The translations under genes were made by a program, and so were the position numbers. A stretch of 14,303 bases of DNA from Bifidobacterium imperatoris. Lineage in GTDB: Bacteria > Actinomycetota > Actinomycetes > Actinomycetales > Bifidobacteriaceae. Under the pieces are notes generated by a model, which was not told where the DNA came from, made no database searches, and saw only the letters and a list, made by a program, of their open reading frames with translations. Shown one piece after another: positions 13,815-14,303 of the stretch. Location of the stretch: assembly GCF_002860405.1 (NCBI RefSeq), contig NZ_NMWV01000041.1, positions 1 to 14,303 of the forward strand. The letters run 5' to 3'. Within the stretch, counting starts at the first letter, position 1. The number at the start of each line of letters is the position of its first letter.

Positions 13815-14303
13815 GGGTTACGACTTTCGACATCATCCCGACGTGCCTCACGTTTTTTGAGCGCGTAGGGTGTGGTGGTGCCTCATCGGGAATGAGCGCG
13901 AACGGTATCGGTCCTGTTTGGCTTGTCTTATGGAAGACAGGATCAGCATGGCGACGAAGCGGCAGGTCACCCTGAGATTCAGGGATGAATACATGAAGGC
14001 GTCGAAGAAGGACAAGGGACGCATCCTCGATGAGATGTGCTCCGTGCTGGGAATCGGCAGGAGCACCGCGAGACGCAGACTCACGGAAGCCGGGCGCGGC
14101 AGGCCGTCGATGTCGCCCGCGGAGCGGCCGAAGCGGTATTCGGAGCAGTCGCGCGAGCTGCTGGTCCAGGTGTGGCTGATGATGGATGCGCCGTGCGCGA
14201 AGTACCTCAAGGCGATGCTGCCCCTGTGGATGCCCATGCTGCGCGCGCACGGCGAGCTCGCCGACTGGGACGGTTTCGCGTTCCGCGAGCTGGAGCGGAT
14301 GAG
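13815..14303 (+). mobile_element. Left part of an insertion sequence (cut by the window edge)
   Basis: An unrecognised ~130-bp region with repeated CGAC words (TTACGACTTTCGACATCATC) precedes the transposase gene, as expected for an IS left end. The exact end cannot be fixed because the right end and its target duplication are outside the window; 13815 is an estimate. Confidence 0.45.
13948..14303 (+). CDS. IS transposase, N-terminal part (partial)
   Basis: The frame is open from ATG 13948 to the window end, giving 118 residues: MATKRQVTLRFRDEYMKASK, then KDKGRILDEMCSVLGIGRST and ARRRLTEAGRGRPSMSPAER, then a segment with YSEQSRELLVQVWLMMDAPC, AKYLKAMLPLWMPMLRAHGE and L. The Y-x-K-A-S-K-K-x-K-x-x-I-L-D-E-x-C start with a helix-turn-helix (VLGIGRSTARRRL), then the W-x-x-x-D-x-x-C-x-K-x-L-x-x-x-L-P helix, matches DDE transposases whose rve catalytic core lies further downstream. 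That core is outside the window, so completeness and IS family are not known. A GACAGG lies 6 nt before the ATG; an in-frame ATG at 13930 lacks a ribosome site. Confidence 0.7.
   Translation, partial: MATKRQVTLRFRDEYMKASKKDKGRILDEMCSVLGIGRSTARRRLTEAGRGRPSMSPAERPKRYSEQSRELLVQVWLMMDAPCAKYLKAMLPLWMPMLRAHGELADWDGFAFRELERM

Noticed and set aside
13622..13975. A 117-codon plus-strand open frame between rplY and the transposase
   Set aside because: It lies over the hairpin leader, crosses into the IS left end, and has no recognisable protein motif or ribosome site; it is more likely a chance frame.

Overview
The window looks like a chromosomal segment of a high-GC Gram-positive bacterium, most probably a Bifidobacterium close to B. 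longum. The evidence is the rpsT / lepA-hemW block, the Actinobacteria-style gene content, GTG and TTG starts with strong GGAG or AGGAGG ribosome sites, and a Ctc/L25-type RplY. The species is inferred from protein resemblance, not from a search.

Left part (1-2228). A FemAB-type peptidoglycan-bridge aminoacyltransferase gene runs off the left edge on the minus strand. Next to it is a decayed zone. It holds a 35-codon start of a flavodoxin-fold NAD(P)H/FMN reductase, the last ~60 codons of an MFS transporter (both minus strand), the C-terminal half of a flavodoxin (plus strand) that begins abruptly where the MFS remnant stops, and an apbE gene (FAD:protein FMN transferase) that has lost its C-terminal third. 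The lost part of apbE is replaced by two tandem hairpin modules built from four alternating copies of a 15-bp word. The functions left in ruins here concern flavins and export.

Middle part (2223-6990). An Old Yellow Enzyme and a short-chain dehydrogenase form a minus-strand operon. A TetR regulator is divergent from it, with an operator-like dyad in the 87-bp divergent region. A DHA2-type (14-TM) drug exporter follows marR on the minus strand. The marR promoter lies inside a perfect 19-bp inverted repeat that also contains two inner boxes spaced two helical turns apart. This is a reductive or efflux stress-response block with two local repressors.

Right part (7053-13538). These are housekeeping genes: hemW and lepA (overlapping by one base, minus), rpsT (plus, divergent from lepA), a two-repeat TRIC/YicG-type membrane protein, branched-chain aminotransferase ilvE, and rplY (all minus). 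Clear intrinsic terminators follow rpsT and ilvE. rplY has a long (about 260-nt) leader with three hairpins.

Right edge (about 13815-14303). The start of an insertion sequence with a transposase whose N-terminus carries a helix-turn-helix; it is cut by the window end. It abuts the rplY upstream region.

I found no tRNA, rRNA, CRISPR array or prophage genes. I do not see a complete new multigene system. The most unusual signals are the covarying double hairpin in apbE and the nested operator of marR.
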